DNA from: Mycobacterium saskatchewanense
Lineage (GTDB): Bacteria > Actinomycetota > Actinomycetes > Mycobacteriales > Mycobacteriaceae
Direction of reading: 5' to 3'
NCBI RefSeq assembly: GCF_010729105.1
Contig: NZ_AP022573.1
Span: 5,518,001-5,582,000 of the forward strand
DNA length: 64,000 nucleotides
Positions 32,521-46,141 of this stretch are shown here, in pieces; within the stretch, counting starts at the first letter, position 1; the number at the start of each line of letters is the position of its first letter. The notes under the pieces were generated by a model that was not told the DNA's origin, did not search any database, and saw only the letters and a list, made by a program, of their open reading frames with translations. Both the position numbers and the translations under genes were made by a program.

Positions 32521-32950
32521 CGGTGCGGCTCAGCTGCTCCGACCGCGCCTTCAGGCCCCGCGCTTCCATGGCGAGGTATCGCTTGGTCATCGCGCTCGTC
32601 AGTCGCCCCACGAGCCCGCCGACCGGACCGCCCTGGTCGAGTCGCTGCGTGACCAGGGTGCGGCCGCCCGGTTGCGAGATCACCTGGTGGCGCGCGCTGG
32701 TCGACGCGCCGGGTGAACGCACCTCCCACGTCCACGACGTGCCGGGGTCGATGGCGGTGACCGTCCATACGAGTTTGGGCATGCGGGGCTGCTTGATCGC
32801 GAACCGCTTACCCACGGCGAGCCCCGGTCCGTCCACCGCGGCAAGCGATGTCACCGATGCGGTCCACTGCGGCCAGCGTTCGACGTCGGTGAAGACCTCC
32901 CACACGAGCGTCGCCGGAGCGTCGATCTCGACGCTGTCGTCTGTAATCAT
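32504..32950 (-). CDS. SRPBCC (polyketide cyclase/START-like) protein
   Basis: 148 residues: ITDDSVEIDAPATLVWEVFTDVERWPQWTASVTSL is the classical opening of the SRPBCC hydrophobic-cavity fold, followed by WTVTAIDPGTSWTWEVRSPG and a C-terminal long helix (MTKRYLAMEARGLKARSEQL). Such proteins bind lipids or other apolar ligands. Catalysis is not implied. ATG 32950 is preferred to an upstream start because the TetR-type palindrome overlaps it. It is first in a coupled pair with the TetR gene. Confidence 0.85.
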   Translation of the reverse strand: MITDDSVEIDAPATLVWEVFTDVERWPQWTASVTSLAAVDGPGLAVGKRFAIKQPRMPKLVWTVTAIDPGTSWTWEVRSPGASTSARHQVISQPGGRTLVTQRLDQGGPVGGLVGRLTSAMTKRYLAMEARGLKARSEQLSRTGGAHP

Positions 32951-32966
32951 GTACCAGATGGTACAT
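32949..32966. promoter_or_regulatory. TetR operator over the SRPBCC start codon
   Basis: ATGTACCA-GA-TGGTACAT, perfect 8-bp arms. It covers the ATG of the SRPBCC gene on the minus strand, so a bound repressor would block transcription start or elongation of the SRPBCC-TetR pair. Confidence 0.7.
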
Positions 32967-33192
32967 CCTCGCACGCGCTGTGCGAAGTGGTTTTGGTGGC
33001 TGGGGTTGGCGTCACGGCAGGGGCCGGTCGTTCGTCGGACACCCGATTGCCCGGGCAGACCGGCGCGCCTGAATCCGTCCTGGCGTCGGGTTGGGATCGG
33101 CCGCGAAATCGTATCGAGAAAACTTGTGTCACTTCCGTTTCGGTAGTCACAATCCGGCCACTTCTGTCGGTGGCCGTCTCTAGCTTGAGGTC

Positions 33193-34569
33193 ATGGCGTC
33201 GAGCGGAGGTGTGAGTCAGGAGGCGCTGGCGGCCGCCTTCGACACCATCGACGCCGCGATGGACAAGGGCGTGGGGATCGACTGCGACGCGTTCTCAACC
33301 CAGGACGCGTTGGCCTTCTTGGAGCGTTCTGAGCGGGTGCGCCGCCGGCTGCCGGCGTTGGAGCACCCGCTGATCAATCTGCTAGGCCGCCAAGCCACCC
33401 CGGAAGAGCTGGGCGGCAAGCTATCTCACGCAATCGCCGAGGCCGCCCGGATCAGTCGCGCCGAGGCGTCGCGACGGGTCAAAGACGCGGTCGATCTGGG
33501 TCCGCGCCGTGGGTTGACCGGCGAACGGCTCGACCCGGTGCTGGCCCACACCGCGGCGGCGCAGCGCGACGGTGCGCTCGGGCCCGAGCACGTGGGCGTG
33601 ATCCGGAAGTTTTTCCGCCACCTGCCGCGCTGCATCGATCAGCAGATCCGCGAGCAGGTCGAAGACCGGCTGGCCGTCGAGGGCGCCCGTTACCGCCCCG
33701 AGCAATTGGGCGAGTTGGGGGCGGTGCTCGCCGATTGCCTCAACCCAGACGGCAACTACACCGACGCGGACCGTGCCCTACGTCGCGGGCTGACGTTGGG
33801 ACCGCAAGGCGCCGACGGGATGTCGGAGTTGCGGGGGCGCCTGACTCCGGAGGCCCGCGCGACGCTGGAGGCGGTTATGGCGAAGCTGGGCGCACCCGGC
33901 ATGTGCAATCCCCTCGACGACAACCCGTGCGTGGACGGCAACCCGTCGCAGGAGGCCATCGACACCGACGCCCGCGGCACCGCGCAGCGCCAGCACGACG
34001 CGCTGCTGGCCGGGCTGCGGGCGCTGCTGGCCTCGGGAAAGCTGGGTCGGCACAACGGGTTACCGGCCTCGATCATCGTGACCACCACGCTGGCCGAGCT
34101 GGAGGCCGCCGCAGGTCGCGGGCTGACCGGTGGGGGGAGCATCGTGCCGATGAGCGATGTGATCCGCCTGTCCCGCCACGCCCGTCATTACCTGGCGATC
34201 TTCGACAAGGGCAAGGCCCTGGCGCTCTACCACGCCAAACGGTTGGCGTCTCCGGGGCAGCGAATCGTGTTGTACGCCAAGGATCGTGGGTGTTCGGCGC
34301 CGGGGTGCACGGTGCCCGGCTACTACTCCGAAGTCCACCACGTCACCGACTACGCCCAATGCCGGCACACCGACGTCAACGAGCTTACCTTCGCCTGCGG
34401 TCCCCAGCACCGGCTGATCAAGCCCGGCGGCTGGAGCACCCGCAAGAACGCCAACGGCGAAACCGAGTGGATTCCGCCACCCCATCTCGACCGCGGCCAG
34501 CCCCGGATCAACACCTTCCACCACCCCGAGAAGCTCCTGCGCGACGGAGACGACGAGGACGGATGTTAG
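33193..34569 (+). CDS. HNH endonuclease-domain protein, DUF222 / 13E12 repeat family
   Basis: 458 residues. DUF222 (about 30-330; [41 protein letters not shown]) is followed by an HNH motif, [46 protein letters not shown], with two zinc-type Cys before the HH. This is the mycobacterial 13E12 REP family, present in many copies per genome and often near phage-like elements. ATG 33193 lies 6 bases after TAGCTT, so it is leaderless. An inverted repeat CGGCCAC/GTGGCCG (33155-33176) covers its promoter. It interrupts the BVMO-nrdF2 order seen in H37Rv. Confidence 0.9.
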   Translation: MASSGGVSQEALAAAFDTIDAAMDKGVGIDCDAFSTQDALAFLERSERVRRRLPALEHPLINLLGRQATPEELGGKLSHAIAEAARISRAEASRRVKDAVDLGPRRGLTGERLDPVLAHTAAAQRDGALGPEHVGVIRKFFRHLPRCIDQQIREQVEDRLAVEGARYRPEQLGELGAVLADCLNPDGNYTDADRALRRGLTLGPQGADGMSELRGRLTPEARATLEAVMAKLGAPGMCNPLDDNPCVDGNPSQEAIDTDARGTAQRQHDALLAGLRALLASGKLGRHNGLPASIIVTTTLAELEAAAGRGLTGGGSIVPMSDVIRLSRHARHYLAIFDKGKALALYHAKRLASPGQRIVLYAKDRGCSAPGCTVPGYYSEVHHVTDYAQCRHTDVNELTFACGPQHRLIKPGGWSTRKNANGETEWIPPPHLDRGQPRINTFHHPEKLLRDGDDEDGC

Positions 34570-34624
34570 CAACCCGAAGCGATAGTCGAGCCTGGGCAAC
34601 CGGACGAGGCGCGGCGACACGCCA

Positions 34625-34672
34625 ACACAACTTCTTGTGTTCCGCCGGCTTGTCGGACCCCAGGGGTAGTGT
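34625..34672 (+). promoter_or_regulatory. Pair of NrdR-like boxes before nrdF2
   Basis: ACACAACTTCTTGTGT (34625-34640) matches the NrdR box pattern at about 13 of 16 positions and is itself a dyad. The second, ACCCCAGGGGTAGTGT (34657-34672), is weaker but lies at the same 32-bp offset as in the nrdHIE promoter. The shared context CTTGTC..GTAGTGTTT is otherwise seen only before nrdH in this window. Confidence 0.62.
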
Positions 34673-34708
34673 TTGTGGCCTGCGTACTGCAGTTAAACCT
34701 TCCGGTGA

Positions 34709-35695
<987 letters not shown>

Positions 35696-35698
35696 GCT

Positions 35699-35722
35699 CT
35701 CGGCGTCGAACACCGCGCCGAG
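35699..35722 (+). terminator. Possible hairpin terminator after nrdF2
   Basis: CTCGGCG (35699-35705) pairs with CGCCGAG (35716-35722), 10-base loop, 3 bases after the stop codon. No U-tract follows, which is common in mycobacterial terminators, so support is moderate. Confidence 0.45.
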
Positions 35723-35797
35723 CCTTGCCGGCGATGGCGCGGCATCACACCATAGAGAAACCATAGAGAGTGGGCGCGGGGACCTGGAGGAGCGACG

Positions 35798-36286
35798 ATG
35801 GCCCCAGATGGTCTGATCGGGTTCGTCGGTTTATTGGTCGCGCCGCTCTCGCTCGCCCCCATCGCCTTGGCCGATGACCCGTCCTGGAACGGCCAGTACG
35901 CAATCACGTTCATGGTCGGCCCGAAGTCGGGAACCAGCATGGCGGTCGGCGACCCCGAAGTGCAGCACACCTCTACCTATGGGTTCCGCTCGAGCTGCAC
36001 GGACGGGAAGTGCGTCGCCACGATCGTCAGCGGCCCTCCGCCGAGTAATCCGACGGTGCCGCAACCGGTTCAGTTCACCTGGGATGGGTCGTCCTGGGTG
36101 CAACACAGCGATTTTCAATGGGACTGCATGATGCCCGACACCACGATCCAGTGGAGTCCGGCCCATGCCGACGTGCGCTACACGCCGCAACCTGACGGGT
36201 CGCTTTCGGGCACCATGCACACCGATATCCTGAGCGGTCCGTGTCAGGGCACGATCGACATGGGCATGAGGGCGGAGCGCGCATAA
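35798..36286 (+). CDS. Secreted mycobacterial protein of unknown function
   Basis: 162 residues with a signal peptide (hydrophobic stretch about residues 5-24, likely cleavage after ALA before DDPSW). The mature part has paired Cys (CTDGKC, later C in DFQWDCMMP and SGPCQGT) and a repeated pattern FTWDGSSWVQ, TIQWSPAHADVRYTP, LSGTMHTD. It is a beta-rich exported domain of a kind widespread in mycobacteria as a secreted protein or extracytoplasmic domain. A GGAGGAG ribosome site fixes the ATG. Function unknown. Confidence 0.75.
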   Translation: MAPDGLIGFVGLLVAPLSLAPIALADDPSWNGQYAITFMVGPKSGTSMAVGDPEVQHTSTYGFRSSCTDGKCVATIVSGPPPSNPTVPQPVQFTWDGSSWVQHSDFQWDCMMPDTTIQWSPAHADVRYTPQPDGSLSGTMHTDILSGPCQGTIDMGMRAERA

Positions 36287-36423
36287 GTTACCGGCGCCGA
36301 GGTTGCCGGGACCAAGCGCCGATTAATTGCCCACGGGGATCAGCGCGTGAACGGAACATGAAATGTCCGGATCGGGCGACGCCGCGGTGGCGCTGGTGAC
36401 GCCCCTGCCGTGAGACTAAGGGC

Positions 36424-36864
36424 GTGACGAACACCTCCTCCTCGCCCGCCCAGAAGCACCACCACTTCTGCCGCTCGGTCGTTCGCTGGCTGACGGCCGG
36501 CTACCCCGACGGGGTCCCGGGGCCCGACCGGGTGCCACTGATGGCCCTGCTGCGCAGCACGCCGCTGACCGAGGATCAGATCAAGCAGGTGGTGCACGAG
36601 ATCAGCGCGAAGGAAGGCTCCCCGGAGACCGTCGACCACCCAATCGACCGCGACGAGATCGAAGCATTCATCGCCGGAACGACCCACCACGACGCGGGGC
36701 CGGAGAACGTCATCCGGGTCGCCGCCAGGCTGGCCTCCGTCGGCTGGCCCCTGGCCGGCATCGATGTCAGCGAGGTGATCCCGGGCGACGAGGACGCCGA
36801 AGCCGCAGAGCTGGCCGCCAAGGGCCAGGACTCCGAGGCGCAGCCCTCCGGGGTTGCCTCATAA
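36424..36864 (+). CDS. DUF3349 protein
   Basis: 146 residues. The core HHFCRSVVRWLTAGYPDGVPGPDRVPLMALLRSTPLTEDQIKQVVHEI is the DUF3349 signature, a small helical domain restricted largely to mycobacteria, with an acidic tail. It corresponds to Rv3046c by order and sequence. GTG 36424 lies 6 bases after GAGACT (36412-36417), consistent with a leaderless transcript. It converges on adhC with two bases between. Biochemical function unknown. Confidence 0.85.
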   Translation: MTNTSSSPAQKHHHFCRSVVRWLTAGYPDGVPGPDRVPLMALLRSTPLTEDQIKQVVHEISAKEGSPETVDHPIDRDEIEAFIAGTTHHDAGPENVIRVAARLASVGWPLAGIDVSEVIPGDEDAEAAELAAKGQDSEAQPSGVAS

Positions 36865-36866
36865 CC

Positions 36867-37907
36867 TCATAGCTTCGAGATGTCGATCACGAAGCGATAG
36901 CGCACGTCGCTCGCCAGGACGCGCTCGTAGGCCTCGTTGATGTAGTCCGGTTCGATGAGCTCGATCTCCGGGGTGACGTCGTGCTCGGCGCAGAAGTCCA
37001 GCATCTCCTGGGTCTCGGCGATGCTGCCGATGTTCGACCCGGACAGGCTGCGCCGCGCCAGCGCGAGCGGGAACGCCCCCACCTCCATGGGGTGCTCGGG
37101 GATGCCCAATTCGACCAGGGTGCCGTCGACGTCAAGCAGGTTGAGGTAGTCGTTCAGTTTCAGGTTCGCCGAGACGGTGTTCAGGATCAGGTTGAAGCTG
37201 CCGCGCAACTTGGTGAAGGTCTCGGGGTCCGAGGTCGCGTAGTAGTTGCTGGCGCCCAGCCGCAGCCCGTCCTCCATCTTCTTCAGCGACTGCGACAGGA
37301 CGGACACCTCGGCGCCCATCGCCGCGCCCAGCTTGACGCCCATGTGGCCCAGGCCGCCCAGGCCGATGATCGCCAGCCGGGTGCCCTCGCCCGCCTTCCA
37401 GTGCCGCAGCGGCGAGAACAGCGTGATGCCCGCGCACAGCAGCGGCGCCGCCTTGTCCAGCGGCAGCGAGTCGGGAATGCGCACGACGAAGTTCTCGTCG
37501 ACGACGACGGCCTGGCTGTAGCCGCCGTGCGTCGGCGTGCCGTCCTTGTCGATGGAGTTGTACGTGAACGTCGCGCCCGGCTTGCAGTACTGCTCGAGCC
37601 CGGCCTTGCAGCTGCTGCATTCGCCGCAGGAGTTGACCATGCAGCCCACGCCGACATGGTCGCCGACCCGGTGCTTGGTGACATCCGAGCCGACCGCGGT
37701 CACCACGCCGGCTATCTCGTGACCGGGCACCACGGGGTAATTCGGCGTGCCCCACTCGGCCTTCACCGTGTGGATGTCGGAGTGGCAGATGCCGGCGAAC
37801 TTGATGTCGATCGCCACGTCGTGCGGACCCGGTTCGCGACGCTCGATGGTGGTCTTGGTCAGCGGCTCCGTAGCGGAGGTGGCGGCATACGCCGAAACAG
37901 TGCTCAT
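36867..37907 (-). CDS. adhC: NADP-dependent zinc alcohol dehydrogenase
   Basis: 346 residues. Catalytic zinc residues are in [15 protein letters not shown] and GHEIAGVV. The structural zinc loop is [16 protein letters not shown]. The cofactor motif is [12 protein letters not shown]. It belongs to the cinnamyl/YahK-type ADH group that reduces aldehydes with NADPH, and mycobacterial AdhC acts on many primary alcohols and aldehydes. GAGGA precedes the ATG. The 5' leader holds two copies of ACGACGACAACGA. It lies downstream of fecB on the same strand, with 138 bases between. Confidence 0.93.
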   Translation of the reverse strand: MSTVSAYAATSATEPLTKTTIERREPGPHDVAIDIKFAGICHSDIHTVKAEWGTPNYPVVPGHEIAGVVTAVGSDVTKHRVGDHVGVGCMVNSCGECSSCKAGLEQYCKPGATFTYNSIDKDGTPTHGGYSQAVVVDENFVVRIPDSLPLDKAAPLLCAGITLFSPLRHWKAGEGTRLAIIGLGGLGHMGVKLGAAMGAEVSVLSQSLKKMEDGLRLGASNYYATSDPETFTKLRGSFNLILNTVSANLKLNDYLNLLDVDGTLVELGIPEHPMEVGAFPLALARRSLSGSNIGSIAETQEMLDFCAEHDVTPEIELIEPDYINEAYERVLASDVRYRFVIDISKL

Positions 37908-38045
37908 TAGAGTCCTCTTCGTTGTCGTCGTCTCGTTGTCGTCGTCGTTGCGTCGCTAGATAGCTTAACTATGTGATGAAGGTCGGGCCACTTGGCTTGA
38001 GGGCCTACCCGAAAATTAGCTCAGAACCGGCCGCTTGCGCCGCGC

Positions 38046-39179
38046 TCAGTTGATCGGGGCATTCAGCAACCGTAGGTCTTCGATGATGCCACGGGCCGCG
38101 ACTAGCCCTTCGCCCGTTTGCCAGATCTCGTCGTTGACGACGTAGACACGATTGTCGCGGTTAGCCGACAGCTTGCGCCAGGGGTCGCTGTCCAGGACCG
38201 CGGCGGCGCGATCGGAGGCGGCGGGTGAGTCGCACGACACATAGACGACGTCGGCGTCCGCCGCCGAGAGGTCGGGGTTCTTGGCAAGGTCGGCGTCGGT
38301 CGCGGCGATCTCGATGTACGGCTTGTCGGTGAAGCGCTGCGCCGCCGGCCGGTCCACGCCGGCCGCGGCCAGCACGCTGGCGGGGAAGTTGCTGGCCCCG
38401 TATACGCGGATGGCATTGGCGGTCAGCTGGACGACCGACGCCTGGAAGTGGGCGGCATCGTGCGCGCTGCCGATTCGGGTGGCGCGCTGCGTGAAGCCGT
38501 CGATCAGCCCGTCGACCGCGGCGCCCCGCGACGTCGCGGCGCCGACACCCCGCAGGTTGTCTTCCCAGGCGGCGCCAGGTGCCGCGGTGAACACGGTCGG
38601 CGCGATAGAGGTGAGCTGCGGGTACAGCTTCGGTGTCAACCCCTGCGATCCCAGGATGAGATCCGGGTGGGCGGCGGCGATGCGGCCCAGGTCGGGGTTC
38701 GTCCGCGTCCCCGCGGGCGGGACGCCGTGCACCGCGGCGCCCAGGTAGGCGGGTTGACTCGACGCGCCGTCGGGCAGCGCGGCGGCGACCACCCGCGCCT
38801 GCAGGCCAAGCGCGCACAGCGCGTCGAGCTGATCACCGGACAGCACTACGATGCGCTGCGGATCCGCCGGCACCTGCGCTACCTCCGGGCTGACCCCGGG
38901 CGCGTTGCGAACCGGACGCGTCGGCGGCCCCGGGTCGGGCGCGCCGGCGTCCCGTGCGCAGGACTCGTCGGGCTTGCGGTCGTTGCCCAGCACGCCGGCG
39001 CCCGCGATCTGGGTGGTCGCGGTGACCAGGGACCGGCTCGATGTGGCGGAGTCCCGCCCGGACCCGCAACCGGCGCACGCCAGGGCCATCACCAGGACCA
39101 TCGCCAAGGCCATCGCCAGGGCCATCGCTTGGGCCCTGGCCGCGAACGGCCAAAGGGATCGGGTGGCGCCGAAATGCAC
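38046..39179 (-). CDS. fecB: FecB-type periplasmic substrate-binding lipoprotein
   Basis: 377 residues. A lipoprotein signal ends in ACAGC (Cys about residue 38), then the conserved TTQIAGAGVLGNDRKPDESCAR linker and an ABC-type helical-backbone binding domain (RIVVLSGDQLDALCALGL, HPDLILGSQG, DADVVYVSC). Mycobacterial FecB binds siderophore or heme-type ligands and affects envelope permeability (literature). GTG 39179 has AGGAG upstream. The hydrophobic core of the signal is encoded by a 12-bp tandem repeat. Only 14 bases separate its start from the stop of an IS110 remnant, so its usual promoter may be displaced. Confidence 0.92.
   Translation of the reverse strand: MHFGATRSLWPFAARAQAMALAMALAMVLVMALACAGCGSGRDSATSSRSLVTATTQIAGAGVLGNDRKPDESCARDAGAPDPGPPTRPVRNAPGVSPEVAQVPADPQRIVVLSGDQLDALCALGLQARVVAAALPDGASSQPAYLGAAVHGVPPAGTRTNPDLGRIAAAHPDLILGSQGLTPKLYPQLTSIAPTVFTAAPGAAWEDNLRGVGAATSRGAAVDGLIDGFTQRATRIGSAHDAAHFQASVVQLTANAIRVYGASNFPASVLAAAGVDRPAAQRFTDKPYIEIAATDADLAKNPDLSAADADVVYVSCDSPAASDRAAAVLDSDPWRKLSANRDNRVYVVNDEIWQTGEGLVAARGIIEDLRLLNAPIN
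39081..39128 (-). repeat. Four 12-bp tandem repeats encoding the FecB signal peptide core
   Basis: Units of the form CAGGGCCATCGC start at 39081, 39093, 39105 and 39117 with one or two differences each. On the coding strand they give repeated Ala-Met-Ala-Leu. Copy-number change would stay in frame and alter signal length. Confidence 0.75.
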
Positions 39180-39193
39180 GCGTTTCTCCTATG

Positions 39194-40242
39194 TCAAGCC
39201 GCTGCCAGTTGGCAAGGCTTTTGGCGGTTGTTGTGGTCGGTGTGAAGGTGGCGAAAGACGACGCGGGCGAGGCGGCGCTTGAGGCAACGAAGAGCTTCGG
39301 GGGCGGAGTCGCCTTGAGCGAGGCGGTGCCGGTAGTAGGTCTGGCCTAGGCCGTCGAGGCGAATCTGGGTGACGGCGATGCGGTGCAGCGCAGCGTTGAG
39401 CTGGCGGTTGCCCGAACGCGTCATCCGGACCCGGCCGTGGTGTTGCCCGACCACACCGGCACCGGCGCCACACCGCTATGGCGGGCGAAAGCTGCCTCAC
39501 TCTTGAATCGGGTGACGCCAGCGGTCTCGCCGACAAGCTTGGCCGCGGTCAGCTCCCGCATCCGGGCATCGCCAGCAGCACCGGGGCGACGGCACGCACA
39601 TGCTCACCGATGCGTTTAGCCAAGGCGTTGATCTGTTCGGTGAGTCGAGTGATGTCGGCCAACTCGTCGCTGGCCAGCTCGGCGAGCAGACCGTCGAGGG
39701 TGTTCAGCCAGTCACCGAGGATGACCCGGTGTTTGGCCAGGTCCAATGACCGAGCCACCGGGGCGCGCTCGGGATCGAGCTCGTGAATACGCCAGCGCAG
39801 CCGGTTGATCATCGCAGTCCGTTGTGCGACAAGGACTTCGCGGCGATCGACCAACAACTTCAACTCACGTGACACCTCGTCGTGAGAGGCGACGGGCAGA
39901 TCTGGCTCGCGCAGAAATGCCCGCGCGACCGCCAACGCATCGATGGGATCGGACTTGCCGCGCGTGCGCGCCGAAGCCCGCACCTGAGCCATCATCTTCG
40001 GGGGAACCCGCACCACGTTCTGACCAAATCCGAACAGGTCGCGTTCCAGACGCGCCGACAAGTGCCGGCAGTCCTCGATGGCCCAGACGACGTCGTCGCC
40101 GAAATGTTCGCGGGCCCACATCACCGCCTCGGCATGCCCAGCGGTGACCGCCGTAACGGTCTTCACCAACCTTGCGGCCCACCTCGTCGACGGCGACAAA
40201 GGTATGCGTGCGCTTGTGTACATCGGCTCCAACAACAACCAT
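39194..40242 (-). pseudogene. Decayed IS110-family transposase
   Basis: The protein must be pieced from several frames. The start MVVVGADVHKRTHTFVAVDEVGRK (DEDD domain) is followed in another frame by KTVTAVTAGHAEAVMWAREHF...IEDCRHLSARL...RGKSDPIDALAVARAFL, ending PGCGS at 39549. ELTAAKLVGETAGVTRFKSEAAFARHSGVAP follows in a third frame, then RMTRSGNRQLNAALHRIAVTQIRLDG to the stop at 39194. At least three frameshifts make it inactive. The domain order is that of IS110 transposases (IS900/IS1110 relatives). It sits between fecB and ctaD, which are adjacent in M. tuberculosis. Element ends were not found; this family lacks terminal inverted repeats. Confidence 0.8.
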
Positions 40243-40629
40243 GGTGGTTGCCTCCATTCACTGAGAGGTGACGGTTGGGCCGGTCGGCGGACAAACCTCA
40301 GTGGGGGCGGTGCCACGCTCCTATCAAGTCACGCCGGCCGGTCCTTCACACCTGGTGCCGACAAAACGCATGCACGCCAACCCGAAGGCGGCACCGACGC
40401 TACGAGCCAAGCACCAGATGATCAGGATCCCACCACCGCGATCAGCGGCACCTCACCCTGACACTGAGACCGACGCTAACATCCGGCCGCCGAGCGAAGC
40501 GTGGGGAAACGGCCCGTTCGCTGCGGTTGGCCTATTTACGACGGTTTGTAGGACCAGCCCCGCCCGGTGCGCGATAGGAGGCTAAGATTCGTCAATGACA
40601 CTGTCCGGGATGGATGTTTGGAGGAGCTG
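40243..40629. other. Spacer between the IS110 remnant and ctaD
   Basis: About 390 bases without a supportable gene. The left part is probably the IS110 flank. The right part must hold the ctaD promoter. I see no strong palindrome, terminator or repeat. Confidence 0.5.
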
Positions 40630-43652
<3,023 letters not shown>

Positions 43653-43724
43653 CGGTCGGGCGGGCAACGCGGAAGGCGGTGACCCGGCACGTATTCGGGT
43701 GCCGCGGTACGGCACGATGGTCGG

Positions 43725-44567
43725 GTGCCCGACCAAACTGACGAGGCAGCCGACCCCGATCTGCTGATCGAAATGCGCGACGTCTCGCTGCGCCGGGACG
43801 GGCGGGTCCTGGTGGGGCCGTTGGACTGGGCGGTCGAACTCGACGAGCGCTGGGTCATCATCGGCCCGAACGGCGCCGGCAAGACGTCGCTGCTACGCAT
43901 CGCGGCGGCGGCCGAGCACCCCTCATCGGGTGTCGCCTTCGTCCTCGGGGAGCGGCTGGGCCGGGTGGACATGTCGGAGCTGCGTGCGCGGATAGGGCTG
44001 AGTTCGTCGTCGCTGGCGCAACGGATTCCCACCGACGAGGTGGTGCGCGACCTGGTGGTCTCGGCCGGCTACGCGGTACTCGGCCGGTGGCGGGAGCGCT
44101 ACGAGGACGTCGATTACCGGCGCGCGATCGACATGCTCGAGAGCCTCGGCGCCGAGCACCTCGCGGACCGCACCTACGGGACGCTGTCGGAAGGTGAGCG
44201 CAAGCGGGTGCTGATCGCCCGCGCCCTGATGACCGATCCCGAACTCCTGCTGCTCGACGAACCGGCCGCCGGCCTGGACCTGGGCGGGCGCGAGGAGCTG
44301 GTGGCGCGGCTGGCCGACCTGGCCGCCGACCCCGATGCGCCGGCGCTGGTCCTGGTCACCCACCACGTCGAGGAGATCCCACCCGGCTTCAGCCATTGCA
44401 TGCTGCTGTCGGAGGGCGAGGTGGTGGCGTCGGGTTTGCTGACCGACGTGCTGACCGCCGAGAACCTGTCCGTCGCGTTCGGCCAGTCGATCGCCCTGGA
44501 AGTCGTCGACGGGCGCTATTTCGCCCGGCGCATCCGCGCCCGCGCTGCCCACCGGAGGGCCCAATGA
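43725..44567 (+). CDS. ABC transporter ATP-binding protein (orphan)
   Basis: 280 residues: Walker [14 protein letters not shown]-loop region, signature LSEGERKR, Walker [16 protein letters not shown] and H-loop VTHHVEEIP. The short signature and HHVEE are typical of the ModF/YlmA-like ATPases. No permease or binding protein is encoded nearby, so its partner is unknown. It corresponds to Rv3041c. The TGA overlaps the next ATG (ATGA), starting a run of coupled genes. Confidence 0.88.
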   Translation: MPDQTDEAADPDLLIEMRDVSLRRDGRVLVGPLDWAVELDERWVIIGPNGAGKTSLLRIAAAAEHPSSGVAFVLGERLGRVDMSELRARIGLSSSSLAQRIPTDEVVRDLVVSAGYAVLGRWRERYEDVDYRRAIDMLESLGAEHLADRTYGTLSEGERKRVLIARALMTDPELLLLDEPAAGLDLGGREELVARLADLAADPDAPALVLVTHHVEEIPPGFSHCMLLSEGEVVASGLLTDVLTAENLSVAFGQSIALEVVDGRYFARRIRARAAHRRAQ

Positions 44568-45415
44568 CCGAATCCAACGACCAGCCCCTCGTACCCCGGC
44601 CGGCGGCGACCGTGATGCTGATCCGCCCCGAGCCGGAGGGCTCAAAGACCGGGCTGGCCGTCTTCCTGATGCGCCGGCACGCCCGGATGCACTTCGCCGC
44701 GGGGACCATGGTGTTCCCGGGTGGCGGCGTCGACGACCGCGACCGCAACGCCGACCTGGGGTCGGGGGCCTGGGCCGGTCCTCCGCCGCAGTGGTGGGCC
44801 GAGCGGTTCGGCATCGAGCCCGACCTGGCCGAGGCGCTGGTCTGCGCCGCCGCCCGCGAGACCTTCGAGGAGTCGGGCGTGCTGTTCGCCGGACCGGCCG
44901 GCCGGTCCAGTTCCGCACCGGACGGCATCGTCGGCGACGCGTCGGTGTACCGCGACTCCCGCCACGCCCTGGCGGAGGGAACGCTGTCCTTCGCGGATTT
45001 CTTGCGCCGCGAGAAGCTGGTGCTGCGGTCGGACCTGCTACGGCCGTGGGCGAACTGGGTCACCCCGGAAGCCGAGCGCACCCGCCGCTACGACACCTAC
45101 TTCTTCGTCGGGGCACTGCCAGCGGGACAACGGGCGGACGGCGAGAACACCGAATCCGACCGGGCCGGATGGACGACGCCGCAGGCCGCCATCGACGACT
45201 TCGCGGCCGGCGAGAGCTTCCTGCTGCCGCCGACCTGGACGCAGCTGGACTCGCTCGCGGGCCGCACCGTCGAGGACGTGCTGTCCGTCGAGCGCCAGAT
45301 CGTCACGGTGCAGCCGCGTCTCGAGATCCAAGGCGACAACTGGATATTCGAGTTCTTCGACTCCGACCGGTACCACCAGGCACGCAAGGCCGGCGGGATG
45401 GGGTGGCGCCATTGA
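44564..45415 (+). CDS. NUDIX hydrolase family protein
   Basis: 283 residues. The NUDIX region is split: [18 protein letters not shown] (start of the box) and [18 protein letters not shown] (REtxEEsG), separated by a longer insert than in classical 23-residue boxes. This resembles the NUDT19-like group that cleaves CoA derivatives. It corresponds to Rv3040c. A CoA-ester role would fit the following enoyl-CoA hydratase, which starts at a TTG overlapping its stop. GGAGG precedes ATG 44564. Confidence 0.85.
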   Translation: MTESNDQPLVPRPAATVMLIRPEPEGSKTGLAVFLMRRHARMHFAAGTMVFPGGGVDDRDRNADLGSGAWAGPPPQWWAERFGIEPDLAEALVCAAARETFEESGVLFAGPAGRSSSAPDGIVGDASVYRDSRHALAEGTLSFADFLRREKLVLRSDLLRPWANWVTPEAERTRRYDTYFFVGALPAGQRADGENTESDRAGWTTPQAAIDDFAAGESFLLPPTWTQLDSLAGRTVEDVLSVERQIVTVQPRLEIQGDNWIFEFFDSDRYHQARKAGGMGWRH

Positions 45416-46131
45416 CCGGATCCGGGCGTGAGTTCGTCAGCGTCGTGGTGAGCGACGGCACGCGGGACGCCGGCCTCGCCATGCTGCTGCTGTCGCGGCC
45501 GCCGACCAACGCGATGACCCGCCAGGTCTACCGGGAGATCGTGGCCGCGGCCGACGAGCTAGGCCGGCGCGACGACGTCGCGGCGGTGATCCTGTTCGGC
45601 GGCCACGAGATCTTCTCCGCCGGCGACGACCTGCCGGAGCTGCGGACCCTGAACGCCGCCGAGGCCCGCACTGCGGCCGCGGTCCGGCGGCAGGCCGTGG
45701 ACGCCGTCGCCGCCATTCCCAAGCCGACCGTAGCCGCGATCACCGGCTATGCACTCGGCGCGGGCCTCACGCTCGCCCTGGCCGCCGACTGGCGGGTCAG
45801 CGGCGACAATGTGAGGTTCGGTGCGACCGAGATCCTGGCCGGCCGGGTCCCGGGGGGTGGCGGCCTGGCCCGCCTCAGCCGCGCGGCCGGGGCGAGCAAG
45901 GCCAAGGAACTCGCGTTCAGCGGACGCTTCGTCGGCGCCGAGGAGGCCCTGGCGCTCGGCCTGGTCGACGAGCTGGTGGCCCCGGACGATGTGTACGACG
46001 CCGCCGCGGCGTGGGCGCGCCGTTTCCTCGACGGTCCGCGGCACGCGCTGGCGGCCGTCAAGGCGGGCATCAACGACGCGTTCGCCGCAGGTCAAGGCGG
46101 TGCGGCGGAGTCCGCATTCGACGCCCGTTAG
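45412..46131 (+). CDS. echA17: Enoyl-CoA hydratase/isomerase family protein
   Basis: 239 residues of crotonase fold. Oxyanion-hole segments are [13 protein letters not shown] and [20 protein letters not shown], then [25 protein letters not shown] and a C-terminal helical cap. It would hydrate or isomerise enoyl-CoA intermediates in the cytosol. TTG 45412 overlaps the NUDIX stop (TTGA). It is coupled to that gene and precedes the methyltransferase by 10 bases. Equivalent to M. tuberculosis EchA17 by order. Confidence 0.9.
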   Translation: MTGSGREFVSVVVSDGTRDAGLAMLLLSRPPTNAMTRQVYREIVAAADELGRRDDVAAVILFGGHEIFSAGDDLPELRTLNAAEARTAAAVRRQAVDAVAAIPKPTVAAITGYALGAGLTLALAADWRVSGDNVRFGATEILAGRVPGGGGLARLSRAAGASKAKELAFSGRFVGAEEALALGLVDELVAPDDVYDAAAAWARRFLDGPRHALAAVKAGINDAFAAGQGGAAESAFDAR

Positions 46132-46141
46132 GCTGCCCTGC

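Noticed and set aside
40567..40629. Earlier start for CtaD giving 607 residues
   Set aside because: The extra residues are not like known CtaD and the strong GGAGGAG site serves TTG 40630.
45821..46141. Long N-terminal extension of the methyltransferase
   Set aside because: It overlaps echA17 in another frame. ATG 46142 fits the family start.
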